Shown piece by piece: positions 1-9,246 of a stretch of 64,000 nucleotides of DNA. The DNA comes from an uncultured Polaribacter sp. Its GTDB lineage: Bacteria > Bacteroidota > Bacteroidia > Flavobacteriales > Flavobacteriaceae. The notes beneath the pieces were generated by a model. That model did not search any database. It worked only from the letters and a program-made list of their open reading frames with translations, and was not told the DNA's origin. Each line of letters starts with the position of its first letter. The first letter of the stretch is position 1. The translations under genes and the position numbers were made by a program. The stretch covers positions 62,001 to 126,000 of the forward strand of contig NZ_CANMUE010000007.1 in NCBI RefSeq assembly GCF_947500975.1. Direction: 5' to 3'.

Positions 1-1
1 T

Positions 2-124
2 AAGATGAAAGAAAAAAACATCTTATTAACTCCAATGGGAGAAGGTAAAATACGTATAGTTACACATTTAGATTTTACAGATCAAATGCATGAAGTTTTA
101 TTAAAAGATCTGAAAAATTTTTAA
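2..124 (+). CDS. C-terminal fragment of probable low-specificity L-threonine aldolase (5' part outside window)
   Basis: Frame 2 reads KMKEKNILLTPMGEGKIRIVTHLDFTDQMHEVLLKDLKNF*; the 'kiRivTHlD' tail resembles PLP-dependent threonine aldolases. Not in ORF track because partial. Confidence 0.6.
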   Translation, partial: KMKEKNILLTPMGEGKIRIVTHLDFTDQMHEVLLKDLKNF

Positions 125-603
125 AAATAAAAACGAACAATAGGTGAAAATGGTGAAGCATACACACTTTTGTTTTCATCATATAAAACATCATATCTAA
201 AACCAAAAGCAAAACGTCCTCTATTATAAGCTGCACCAAAATATAAAGCAGGAAAATTAGTATTTATGCTTCCAAAACTGTCTGTTTGTTTGGCGTAAGA
301 TTGTTCAAATTCACCTGAAAGTTGGACTCCTATATTGGGTATTTGATATAGTGAAACGATACTTCCACCATAAACATTTGTCGTAAAATCTCCAATTTCA
401 CTATAAATATAAGTTATACCAGTTCCTAAAGAAAAACCATTATTAAAATCATAAACAGCACTTGGAGAAATACCTACAGTTGTTTGGTTTCCAAAACTTA
501 AAGAGAAACCACCACCATAACGAACATTTTTCCAAAAATCTGATTTTTGAGAAAAGCCAGTTAAAGTAATTGATAAGCAAAAAAATAAAAACATCTTTTT
601 CAT
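121..603 (-). CDS. Secreted/outer-membrane beta-barrel-like conserved hypothetical protein
   Basis: Signal peptide MKKMFLFFCLSITLTGFSQ, alternating aromatic strands, terminal F (RFYF). Confidence 0.65.
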   Translation of the reverse strand: MKKMFLFFCLSITLTGFSQKSDFWKNVRYGGGFSLSFGNQTTVGISPSAVYDFNNGFSLGTGITYIYSEIGDFTTNVYGGSIVSLYQIPNIGVQLSGEFEQSYAKQTDSFGSINTNFPALYFGAAYNRGRFAFGFRYDVLYDENKSVYASPFSPIVRFYF

Positions 604-613
604 AAGAGCAAAT

Positions 614-1258
614 TTAATTTAAATCATCTATTTTTTTTAATTCTTTATAATTTCTATTTAATTTTTTTAGCAAAATTCCATAAACTAATTTGTAAAATAA
701 CCAAAGTAAAGTTAATATGATAATTAAGGCAATTATTTGGCTTATTAAAGTTATAGTTATAAATTGACTCATATCCATAGATAAGTTTTTTGGATTCATA
801 ATTTTCATCAATTTATTTTCATCAGAAAAAATTATAGAATTAAAAACAACACTTATCAAGAAAAAGGTAGCTAAGTTATAAAAAACATAATATTTTACTG
901 TTTTTCTTATTCCTAAAATATTTATAATTAATTTTTTTGTGTTATCAATGATTGATATTTTTTTGTAATTTTTATAAAATAAAAATAAGAATGCTAAAAT
1001 TATAACATAATGTAGTATCAAAAAAACATTTAGTAAAGACATTAAATTTAAATCTTCATAAATTACATATATGCTATCTGGAACAAAGAAATTTATTCCG
1101 GACCAAAAAAGAAGCTCTAAAACACCTACAATAAAGATCCATTTTACAATAGATGATGACTTTGAATGTGCCATTTTGTAGATATCAATAGAAGAAACTT
1201 TATTTTTTTCTTCGGGTTGATTATCCCAAGCTTTTTTATATTTTTCTAATAAATCCAT
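614..1258 (-). CDS. Membrane protein, possible anti-sigma partner of adjacent ECF sigma factor
   Basis: Cytoplasmic N-terminus plus about 4 hydrophobic segments; directly downstream of the sigma factor gene. Confidence 0.5.
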   Translation of the reverse strand: MDLLEKYKKAWDNQPEEKNKVSSIDIYKMAHSKSSSIVKWIFIVGVLELLFWSGINFFVPDSIYVIYEDLNLMSLLNVFLILHYVIILAFLFLFYKNYKKISIIDNTKKLIINILGIRKTVKYYVFYNLATFFLISVVFNSIIFSDENKLMKIMNPKNLSMDMSQFITITLISQIIALIIILTLLWLFYKLVYGILLKKLNRNYKELKKIDDLN

Positions 1259-1260
1259 AA

Positions 1261-1755
1261 TTATGGGTTTAATATATTTTTTAATTTTTCTTTTGCTCTG
1301 TTCATTTTTACTCTTGCATTTACAGAAGAAATTCCTAATGTTTCAGAAATTTCTTTATAAGGCTTGTCTTCCAAATACAAGAAAATCAATGCCTTTTCAA
1401 TATCATTTAGTTTATGAACTGCTTTATATAATTCATTTAATTGCTTTTCTTCAGTATCATCATAATCAAATGAAGAAATTCTAAACTCAACTTCACTAAT
1501 GTCTTGAGTTTTTACTTGCCTTGTTGATTTTCTGTATAAAGAAATTGCTGTATTCAAAGCAACTCTATACATCCATGTACTAAATTTAGAATCTCCTCTA
1601 AACTTTGGATAGTTTTTCCAAAGCTGAATGGTTATTTCTTGAAATAAATCGTTATGCGCATCTTGATTTGTAGTATAAAGCCTACAAATTTTATGAGCTA
1701 TATTTTGATTTTGTTCAAAGTCCGATAAAAATTTAGTTTCTAAATCTTTTTGCAC
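1261..1755 (-). CDS. RNA polymerase sigma factor, ECF sigma-70 family
   Basis: Region 2 (DLFQEITIQLWKNYPKFRGDSKFSTWMYRVALNTAI) and region 4 (YKEISETLGISSVNARVKMNRAKEKLK). Confidence 0.92.
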   Translation of the reverse strand: MQKDLETKFLSDFEQNQNIAHKICRLYTTNQDAHNDLFQEITIQLWKNYPKFRGDSKFSTWMYRVALNTAISLYRKSTRQVKTQDISEVEFRISSFDYDDTEEKQLNELYKAVHKLNDIEKALIFLYLEDKPYKEISETLGISSVNARVKMNRAKEKLKNILNP

Positions 1756-1871
1756 ACTTAAAGTTGGGTTAGTTATTTATAAGTAGCGTAAAAGTATAAA
1801 AAGTTACATTTTTCTTCATTTTAATTTTAAATTAAATTAAAAGTTTAAATTTGTTGAGTGATAAATGATTA

Positions 1872-2768
1872 ATGATGAACAGTATTAAGATTGACTTTAC
1901 AATTAAGGACCTTGAAAATATTTCTGGAATAAAAGCTCATACTATTCGGATTTGGGAAAAACGATATAGTTTATTAAAGCCCAAAAGAACTGAGACTAAT
2001 ATTCGTTATTATTCTAATGAGCATCTTCAAAAATTATTAAATATTGTTCTTTTAAATAACAATCAGTTTAAAATATCTAAAATTGCTAAAATGTCAAATG
2101 AAGAGATTATTCTTCAATCAAGAGAATTGGCATTTAACATTGCAATTAATGATGAAGCAATTAATGCTTTTAAAGTTGCTATGTTTCAATTTGATAAAGT
2201 TTTATTTAATAATACTTATCATAAATTATTGCATAAGAAAAGCTTTAGAGAAGTTTTTAAAGATGTTTTTATTCCTTTTTTAGAGCAAATTGGTTTGCTT
2301 TGGCAAACTGACACTTTGTTACCTGCACACGAACATTTTATTTCAAATTTAATAGAACAAAAAATTCAATTAAATACTGAGAAGTTACAGTATAACATAG
2401 AAAACTTAAATAAAACATATGTGTTGTTTTTACCAGAAAATGAAATTCATGAGCTGGGAATTTTATACCTAAACTACGAACTAGTTTTAAGAGGGTTTCA
2501 TACTATTTATTTAGGTCAGAGTTTACCATTAAGTAATCTTAATTATTTTTCTGAAAGTGATATGGAAATTTGTTTTATAACCTCGTTAACTATTCAACCA
2601 TATGATGATAAAATTGAGAGTTATTTTAATGAGATTAAAGATTTAATGGTTGATAGTAAGGATAGTTTTTTTATAACTGGTAAAAAAGTAGATAAAATAA
2701 AACATTTACCTTCTAATGATAATATTAAATTATATAATTCAATTTCTGATTTGTTAAAAGCGTTATAA
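1872..2768 (+). CDS. MerR-family regulator with cobalamin-binding domain (CarH/LitR-like)
   Basis: MerR HTH (FTIKDLENISGIKAHTIRIWEKRYSLLKPKRTETNIRYY); W-x9-EH motif (WQTDTLLPAHEH) and ExHxxG motif (EIHELG) of the B12-binding fold. Start may be the second Met (1875). Confidence 0.88.
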   Translation: MMNSIKIDFTIKDLENISGIKAHTIRIWEKRYSLLKPKRTETNIRYYSNEHLQKLLNIVLLNNNQFKISKIAKMSNEEIILQSRELAFNIAINDEAINAFKVAMFQFDKVLFNNTYHKLLHKKSFREVFKDVFIPFLEQIGLLWQTDTLLPAHEHFISNLIEQKIQLNTEKLQYNIENLNKTYVLFLPENEIHELGILYLNYELVLRGFHTIYLGQSLPLSNLNYFSESDMEICFITSLTIQPYDDKIESYFNEIKDLMVDSKDSFFITGKKVDKIKHLPSNDNIKLYNSISDLLKAL

Positions 2769-2774
2769 AATATT

Positions 2775-2820
2775 TTTAATTTTGTTTATTAAATTCGTAT
2801 ATTTGTTAAACAAAATTAAA
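2775..2820. promoter_or_regulatory. Perfect 14-bp inverted repeat overlapping putative crtI promoter
   Basis: TTTAATTTTGTTTA (2775-2788) and TAAACAAAATTAAA (2807-2820) are exact reverse complements, 18-bp spacer; spacer holds TATATTTG (2798-2805), matching Bacteroidetes -7 TAnnTTTG. Confidence 0.6.
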
Positions 2821-2821
2821 T

Positions 2822-4291
2822 ATGAATAAAAACGTTTATATAATTGGCTCAGGGTTTTCTTCTTTGTCGGCATCTTGTTACTTGGCAAAAGAGGGTTATA
2901 ATGTAACGGTTTTAGAAAAAAATTCAACATTAGGGGGAAGGGCAAGACAATACAAAAAAGAAGGTTTCACTTTTGATATTGGTCCTTCTTGGTATTGGAT
3001 GCCTGATGTTTTTGAACGTTTTTTTTCAGATTTTGGAAAAAAACCTTCTGATTATTACACATTGGATAAATTAAATCCTGGTTACGAAGTTTATTTTGGA
3101 GAGAATTCATCAGTAAAGATTTCTAGTGAGTTGAATGAGATTTATAATTTGTTTGAATCTGAAGAAAAAGGTAGTGGAAAGCATTTAGCATCTTTTTTAA
3201 ATTCTGCAAAAGAAAACTACGATACAGCTATAAAAGACTTGGTTTATAAACCAGGGGTTTCTCCATTAGAATTAGTTACCACAACAACAATTGCAAGAGT
3301 AACTCAATTTTTTTCTACGATAAGAAAACAAGTTCGTAAAAATATTAAAAGTCAAAAATTAATTCAAATTTTAGAATTTCCTGTATTATTTTTAGGCGCA
3401 AAACCCAGTAATACACCAGCTTTTTATAACTTTATGAATTATGCTGATTTTGGGCTTGGAACGTGGCATCCAAGAGGAGGAATGTATAAAGTTATAGAAG
3501 GAATAGTATCTTTAGGAGAGAGTTTAGGTGTTGACTTTAAAACGAACTCAAATGTTGAAAAAATATTAACTGACTCTACAAATAAAGTTTCAGGATTAAT
3601 TGTTAACGGAGAAGAATTGAGGTCTGATTTGGTTTTAAGTGGTGCAGATTATCATCATACAGAAACTTTGTTAAATAAAAATTTGCATCAATATTCAGAT
3701 TCTTATTGGGATAAGAAAATTTTTGCACCCTCTTCTTTATTATTTTATGTTGGGTTTGATAAAAAAATAAAAAATGTAAGTCATCATACATTGTTTTTTG
3801 ATTCAGATTTTGATGCACATGCAGAAGAAATTTACGACAATCCAAAATGGCCCACAAATCCATTATTTTATGCTAACTTTACATCAATTACAGATAAAAC
3901 GTCTGCTCCTGATGGAAAAGAAGCAGGTTTTTTCTTAATTCCTTTAGCGCCAGATTTAGAAGATACAGAAGATTTAAGAGAGCAATATTTTCATAAAATT
4001 ATTGATAGATTTGAAAAGTTAACAAATCAATCGGTTAAAGAAAACATCATATTTAAAAAATCTTTTTGTGTAAATGATTTTAAAGAAGAATATAATTCTT
4101 ATAAAGGTAATGCCTACGGAATGGCAAATACATTATTACAAACAGCATTTTTAAGACCTAATATAAAAAGTAGTAAAGTTGAAAATTTATTTTTTACAGG
4201 ACAATTAACTGTTCCTGGACCTGGAGTTCCGCCTGCATTAATATCAGGAAAAATTGCATCAGAATTAATTATTAAAAATAAAAACAAATAA
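2822..4291 (+). CDS. crtI: Phytoene desaturase
   Basis: N-terminal FAD motif (IIGSGFSSLSASCYLAKEGYNVTVLEKNSTLGGRARQ), C-terminal GPGVPPALISGKIASELI; followed by crtB. Confidence 0.95.
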   Translation: MNKNVYIIGSGFSSLSASCYLAKEGYNVTVLEKNSTLGGRARQYKKEGFTFDIGPSWYWMPDVFERFFSDFGKKPSDYYTLDKLNPGYEVYFGENSSVKISSELNEIYNLFESEEKGSGKHLASFLNSAKENYDTAIKDLVYKPGVSPLELVTTTTIARVTQFFSTIRKQVRKNIKSQKLIQILEFPVLFLGAKPSNTPAFYNFMNYADFGLGTWHPRGGMYKVIEGIVSLGESLGVDFKTNSNVEKILTDSTNKVSGLIVNGEELRSDLVLSGADYHHTETLLNKNLHQYSDSYWDKKIFAPSSLLFYVGFDKKIKNVSHHTLFFDSDFDAHAEEIYDNPKWPTNPLFYANFTSITDKTSAPDGKEAGFFLIPLAPDLEDTEDLREQYFHKIIDRFEKLTNQSVKENIIFKKSFCVNDFKEEYNSYKGNAYGMANTLLQTAFLRPNIKSSKVENLFFTGQLTVPGPGVPPALISGKIASELIIKNKNK

Positions 4292-4292
4292 T

Positions 4293-5135
4293 ATGAAAGA
4301 ATTATTTGATAGTGTTTCTAACAGTTGTAGTAAATTGGTAACAGAAAAGTATAGTACATCTTTTTCTTTAGCGGTTAATATGTTATCCCCAAAAATTAGA
4401 ACAGATATTTATAATATTTATGGGTTTGTACGTTTTGCTGATGAAATTGTAGATACTTTTCATGATTATGACAAAGAACTATTAATGACAAACTTTGAAC
4501 GTGATTATTATATGGCAAAAGAACAAGGTATTAGTTTAAACCCTATTTTAAATTCTTTTCAAAAAACAGTTAATAAATACAATATTCCTGATGCAATGAT
4601 TGATGCTTTTTTAAAGAGTATGAAAGCAGATTTATATAAAACTGAATATGTAACCAAAGAAGAATATGATGAGTATATTTATGGTTCTGCAGATGTTGTG
4701 GGTTTAATGTGTTTAAAAGTTTTTGTAAATGGTGATGATAAAAAGTTTGAAGCTCTTAAAAATGCAGCAATGCGTTTAGGTTCTGCTTTCCAGAAAGTAA
4801 ATTTTTTACGCGATTTAAAAGACGATTATGAAACTTTAAATCGCTCATATTTTCCTAATATAGACTTAGGAAATTTAGATACTGCTTCTAAAAAAGAAAT
4901 TATAAATGAAATTGAAGAAGATTTTGATTATGCTTATAAAAACGGAATTTTAAAATTACCAGTTGAGGCTAAATTTGGGGTATATATGGCTTTTAGATAT
5001 TACAAAAGATTATTAAAAAAACTGAATAAAGTTTCCTCAGAAAAAATTAAAGATACAAGAATTCGTATTTCTAATCCGATGAAAATAAACTTGTTAGCAA
5101 GAAGTTATGTTAAGTATAAATTGAATATCATATAA
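4293..5135 (+). CDS. crtB: Phytoene synthase
   Basis: Asp-rich YGFVRFADEIVDTF and QKVNFLRDLKDDYETLNRSYFP squalene/phytoene synthase motifs. Confidence 0.95.
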   Translation: MKELFDSVSNSCSKLVTEKYSTSFSLAVNMLSPKIRTDIYNIYGFVRFADEIVDTFHDYDKELLMTNFERDYYMAKEQGISLNPILNSFQKTVNKYNIPDAMIDAFLKSMKADLYKTEYVTKEEYDEYIYGSADVVGLMCLKVFVNGDDKKFEALKNAAMRLGSAFQKVNFLRDLKDDYETLNRSYFPNIDLGNLDTASKKEIINEIEEDFDYAYKNGILKLPVEAKFGVYMAFRYYKRLLKKLNKVSSEKIKDTRIRISNPMKINLLARSYVKYKLNII

Positions 5136-5584
5136 TGATGTACGTATTAATTACACTAAGTGTTTTTTTATTTATGGAATGCGTAACTTGGTTTACCCAC
5201 AAGTTTGTTATGCATGGTTTTGGCTGGTATTTACATGAAGATCATCATCAGCCAAAATACAAAGGAGTCTTCGAAAAAAATGATGCTTTCTTTGTTGTTT
5301 TTGCTGTGCCAAGTATTTTACTATTTTATTTTGGAACCTATACAGAACATACTTTTTTATTCTTTATTGGCTTAGGAATTTTGTTTTATGGAATTGCTTA
5401 TTTTTTAGTACATGATGTTTTAATTCATCAGCGTTTTAAATGGTTTAAACACACAAATAATAGATATTTAAAAGGGTTAAGAAAGGCTCATAAAATACAT
5501 CACAAGCATTTAGAAAAGGAAGATGGTGAGTGTTTTGGAATGTTGTTTGTGCCTTTAAAATATTTTAAAAAAGCTAAAATTTAG
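5135..5584 (+). CDS. crtZ: Beta-carotene hydroxylase (sterol desaturase-like)
   Basis: His motifs THKFVMHGFGWYLHEDHH, HDVLIHQRF, HKIHHKH; start overlaps crtB stop (taATG). Confidence 0.92.
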   Translation: MMYVLITLSVFLFMECVTWFTHKFVMHGFGWYLHEDHHQPKYKGVFEKNDAFFVVFAVPSILLFYFGTYTEHTFLFFIGLGILFYGIAYFLVHDVLIHQRFKWFKHTNNRYLKGLRKAHKIHHKHLEKEDGECFGMLFVPLKYFKKAKI

Positions 5585-5720
5585 TATTTTCAATCTCTAG
5601 ATTGAAGTATTATATATTGAAAAAGAATTTCTAGAGTATTTCTGCATAGATTTCTTTGATATTAATTGATTTTATAAAACTAATTTGTTTTATGACTAAA
5701 TTTACCTCATTATAACCATA

Positions 5721-6860
5721 ATGAATTATTACGACTATATAATTGTTGGAGGAGGGGCATCTGGTTTGATGATGGCTTACAGAATGTCAAAAGACACTTT
5801 TTTTGATGATAAATCTATTTTGATTTTAGATAAAAAAAAGAAAAAAATAAACGATAGAACTTGGTGTTATTGGCAAGATAAAAATGATGAATGGCAAGAT
5901 ATTGTAACCAAATCCTGGGGTACTATTATTTTTAAAAGTGATATTCATTCTGCAGAAGAAAGTATTGAACCTTACCAATATAAAATGATTCGTAGTGATG
6001 ATTTTTACTCAAAAATATGGAAGCAATTAGAAACAAAATCAAATATTAATTTTCAAAAAGCTAGTGTACTTAGTTTTCAACAGTTAGAGGAGGGTGCTCT
6101 AGTTAAAACTACTGACAAAGTCTATAAAGCAAACATTATTTTAAATAGTATTTTGTTTTTTGACACTTATAAAAATCAATTTAAATATCCTGTTTTACAG
6201 CAACATTTTGTAGGTTTTTTTATAAAAACCAAACACGATTCTTTTAATGATTCTGCTGCCACTTTTATGGATTTTACAGTTGATCAAAAAGAAAATACTC
6301 GTTTTATGTATATTTTACCTTATTCTAAAAACGAAGCCTTATTTGAATATACCTTATTTTCAAAAACCTTGTTGGCTTATGATGAATACAAATTAGAAAT
6401 TGAAAAATATTTAGTAAATAAAAACATTACCGATTATGAAATTGTAGAAAAGGAGAAAGGTTCTATACCTATGACTTCTTATAAGTTCTGGAAACACAAT
6501 TCTAAAAACATAATTAATATTGGTACTGCAGGTGGTTGGAGTAAAGCTAGTACAGGTTTTACATTTAAAAAAACTTCTATAAAAACGGTAAAATTGATAA
6601 AACACATCAAACAAAATGAACCATTAACCGAGTTTCATAAAATTGATAAATTCTGGTTTTACGACTTATTGTTGTTAGATATTCTTTCTAAAAAGAACTA
6701 TTTAGGTGGATCTATTTTTGCTAAAATGTTTCAAAAAAATCGTCCAAATAAAATATTAAAATTTTTAGATGAAGAAACTTCTTTAGTTGAAGATTTACAA
6801 ATTACATTGAAAATGCCTCCTAAAAATTTTATAAAAGCACTTTTTCAAAGGATTTTCTAG
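5721..6860 (+). CDS. crtY: Lycopene beta-cyclase
   Basis: FAD motif YIIVGGGASGLMMAYRM, NDRTWCYW, GTAGGWSKASTGFTF; adjacent to crtIBZ. Confidence 0.92.
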   Translation: MNYYDYIIVGGGASGLMMAYRMSKDTFFDDKSILILDKKKKKINDRTWCYWQDKNDEWQDIVTKSWGTIIFKSDIHSAEESIEPYQYKMIRSDDFYSKIWKQLETKSNINFQKASVLSFQQLEEGALVKTTDKVYKANIILNSILFFDTYKNQFKYPVLQQHFVGFFIKTKHDSFNDSAATFMDFTVDQKENTRFMYILPYSKNEALFEYTLFSKTLLAYDEYKLEIEKYLVNKNITDYEIVEKEKGSIPMTSYKFWKHNSKNIINIGTAGGWSKASTGFTFKKTSIKTVKLIKHIKQNEPLTEFHKIDKFWFYDLLLLDILSKKNYLGGSIFAKMFQKNRPNKILKFLDEETSLVEDLQITLKMPPKNFIKALFQRIF

Positions 6861-6946
6861 TCGAAAAAAGCTAAATTTGTTAATATCGTATCTATGTCTA
6901 TTTTGCAATACTATATTTACTTTAAGTGAATAATAATTTCAATTTT

Positions 6947-7522
6947 ATGAATGAACTTTTAGATTATTTCAAAAAGAATGTTTCAATCCCTGCAGAAATA
7001 GAAAATAAACTGAATGAAATTATTGTAGAAAAAAAATTAGTAAAAGGAGAAATAATTCTTGCAGATAATTCTCTTAAAAAAGAACATATTTTTGTTGTAA
7101 GTGGTTGTTTACGTTCTTTTTACAAGACAGAAGAAGGTAAAGAATATACCATCCAATTTGCAATTAAAAACTGGTGGATTAGTGATTATATTACCTTGTA
7201 TACAAATGCTAAATCTATTATAACTATTGAAAGTTTAACACATTCTAAAGTATTAATTCTTGATAAAAATAAGACTGATGAGCTTTATAAAGTATATCCT
7301 CCTTTTGAAGTTTTTCAACGTAAAAATTTTGAAAAAAGAACAGCTACACTTCAAAAAAGGATTTTAGGTTTATTAACACTTTCCGCAGCAGAAAAATATA
7401 ATCAATTTATAAATGATTATGCTGATTTCGAAAAAATAATACCTAATTATCAAATAGCTTCATTTTTAGGAATAACTCCGCAAAGTTTAAGTAGAATTCG
7501 AAAAGAAAAATTTAAAAAGTAA
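6947..7522 (+). CDS. Crp/Fnr-family transcriptional regulator
   Basis: Cyclic-nucleotide-binding-like domain plus C-terminal HTH (YQIASFLGITPQSLSRIRKE). Track start 6926 is GTG; ATG at 6947 (MNELLDYF) preferred. Confidence 0.85.
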   Translation: MNELLDYFKKNVSIPAEIENKLNEIIVEKKLVKGEIILADNSLKKEHIFVVSGCLRSFYKTEEGKEYTIQFAIKNWWISDYITLYTNAKSIITIESLTHSKVLILDKNKTDELYKVYPPFEVFQRKNFEKRTATLQKRILGLLTLSAAEKYNQFINDYADFEKIIPNYQIASFLGITPQSLSRIRKEKFKK

Positions 7523-7591
7523 TTTATTACCATAGGTTCAGTTTTAAAATTAATTCATCAATTATTTTTGTTGCCTAAATAAAAATAAAAA

Positions 7592-8224
7592 ATGAGTTTT
7601 TTAGATAAATTAAATGAACGTTATGCTACGAAAGCTATGAACGGCAAAGTAGTATCTCAAGAAAAAATTGACAGTATTTTAGAAGCTATTAGATTAGCAC
7701 CAACATCAAGTGGATTGCAACCTTTTGAAGTTTTTGTGGTTACAAATGATGCAACAAAAGCTAGTATCAAAGAAATTGCATGGAATCAAACAACTGTAAC
7801 AGATTGTTCTCATTTATTAGTATTTGCTGCTTGGGATACTTATACAGAAGATCGTATCAATCATATGTTCGATTTAACAAATGAGATTCGTGGATTTAAA
7901 AATGAGGGTTGGGAAAATTATCGTCAAATGTTATTGTCTTCTTATCCGCAAAAAGATGCAGAAACAAATTTTGAACATGCTGCAAGACAAACTTATATTG
8001 CATTTATGGCAGCAATTACACAAGCTGCATTTGAAGGTGTAGATAATACGCCAATGGAAGGTTTTGATCCAGCTGCTTTAGACAAAATTTTAGGTTTGCG
8101 TGAAAAAGGATTACGAAGCACATTATTATTACCATTAGGTTATAAGGATGTAGAAAAAGATTGGTTGGTAAATCTTGTAAAAGTTAGAAAACCAATAGCG
8201 CAATTAGTAACAGTTATATCATAA
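7592..8224 (+). CDS. NAD(P)H-dependent oxidoreductase, nitroreductase family (NfsB-like)
   Basis: RYATKAMNGK, LAPTSSGLQPFEVFVV, nitroreductase-family layout. Confidence 0.88.
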   Translation: MSFLDKLNERYATKAMNGKVVSQEKIDSILEAIRLAPTSSGLQPFEVFVVTNDATKASIKEIAWNQTTVTDCSHLLVFAAWDTYTEDRINHMFDLTNEIRGFKNEGWENYRQMLLSSYPQKDAETNFEHAARQTYIAFMAAITQAAFEGVDNTPMEGFDPAALDKILGLREKGLRSTLLLPLGYKDVEKDWLVNLVKVRKPIAQLVTVIS

Positions 8225-8242
8225 ATATTAAAAACAAATAAG

Positions 8243-9142
8243 ATGAAAAAAATATTAATAGCATTAGCAAGTATTATAGTATTAGTTATTATCGTTTTAT
8301 ACTTTACAACTAGGCCAAAATTAGAATCAGATGGCTCTTACAGTCCTTCTAAATTAGCGTTAGCATTAGCTACCGTTGACATAAGTGATTTTGAAAATGT
8401 TACTTATCAAAAATATCAAGGTAGCAAAAAAAAGATATTAGTAATTTTTACGGAACAGAAAAACATGACAATGCTAAATGGAAAAATGTTTTCTACAGGA
8501 AATCATCCTATAGAATCTTTAGTACCAATGTTGCATTTAAAAAATGCTGGTTTTGAGTTTGAAATTGCCACACAAACAGGAAAACCTGTAATCTTTGAAA
8601 TGTGGGCGTTTCCAAATAAAGATGAAAATGTTAAAGCCATCTATAATGAATACAAATCTAACTTTGAAAATCCAATGAAATTATTAGATTTTATTGACAC
8701 TTCATTTCATAAAATAGATTCTTATGCTGCCGTTTTTGTACCTGGAGGTCATGGAGCGATGTTAGGTATTCCTGAAGATAAAAATGTTGGAAAAATATTA
8801 AATTGGGCGCATCAAAATGATTTATTTACTATAAGTCTTTGTCATGGTCCAGGAGCATTTTTATCGACGACATTAAATAATCAGAAATTTATTTATGAAG
8901 GATATAATATGGCAGTTTTTCCAGATTCAGTTGATAAACAAACTCCAATGATTGGTTACTTACCAGGAAATATGCCTACAACTTTAAGTGAAAAGTTAAA
9001 AGGTTTGGGTGTTACAATTATGAATACAGAATCTGATAAAACAGTTTGTTTAGATAGAAAATTAATTACAGGTGCAAGTCCTTTAGCATCAAATGAACTT
9101 GGTAAATTGGCAGCCAATACTTTATTAAAAGAGTTTAAATAA
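8243..9142 (+). CDS. DJ-1/PfpI family (type 1 glutamine amidotransferase domain) protein
   Basis: VFVPGGHGAM...ISLCHGPGAFLST nucleophile elbow; N-terminal membrane anchor. Confidence 0.85.
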   Translation: MKKILIALASIIVLVIIVLYFTTRPKLESDGSYSPSKLALALATVDISDFENVTYQKYQGSKKKILVIFTEQKNMTMLNGKMFSTGNHPIESLVPMLHLKNAGFEFEIATQTGKPVIFEMWAFPNKDENVKAIYNEYKSNFENPMKLLDFIDTSFHKIDSYAAVFVPGGHGAMLGIPEDKNVGKILNWAHQNDLFTISLCHGPGAFLSTTLNNQKFIYEGYNMAVFPDSVDKQTPMIGYLPGNMPTTLSEKLKGLGVTIMNTESDKTVCLDRKLITGASPLASNELGKLAANTLLKEFK

Positions 9143-9168
9143 AAAACGATAAAAGAATTTTTTAAGGT

Positions 9169-9202
9169 AATAGCGATTTGAAATTTAATTCAAATCGCTA
9201 TT
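9169..9202. terminator. Bidirectional intrinsic terminator
   Basis: 14-bp stem AATAGCGATTTGAA/TTCAAATCGCTATT, 6-nt loop, T-run on + strand; between convergent genes. Confidence 0.85.
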
Positions 9203-9246
9203 TTTATATGCTAAATCTATATAGACTAGTATCTGTTTTATTAATT

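Noticed and set aside
121-603. Database-style names such as alpha-ketoglutarate decarboxylase (121-603) or riboflavin synthase beta subunit (55043-55318) that I associate with these small families
   Set aside because: The sequences look like a secreted barrel-like protein and a small membrane protein; no enzymatic motifs, so such names are probably propagated errors.
2083-2283. Out-of-frame ORF within the MerR gene
   Set aside because: Fully contained in a well-supported CDS, no domain.
9169-9202. Strong palindrome as operator or mobile element end
   Set aside because: Position between convergent genes plus T-run fits an intrinsic terminator.
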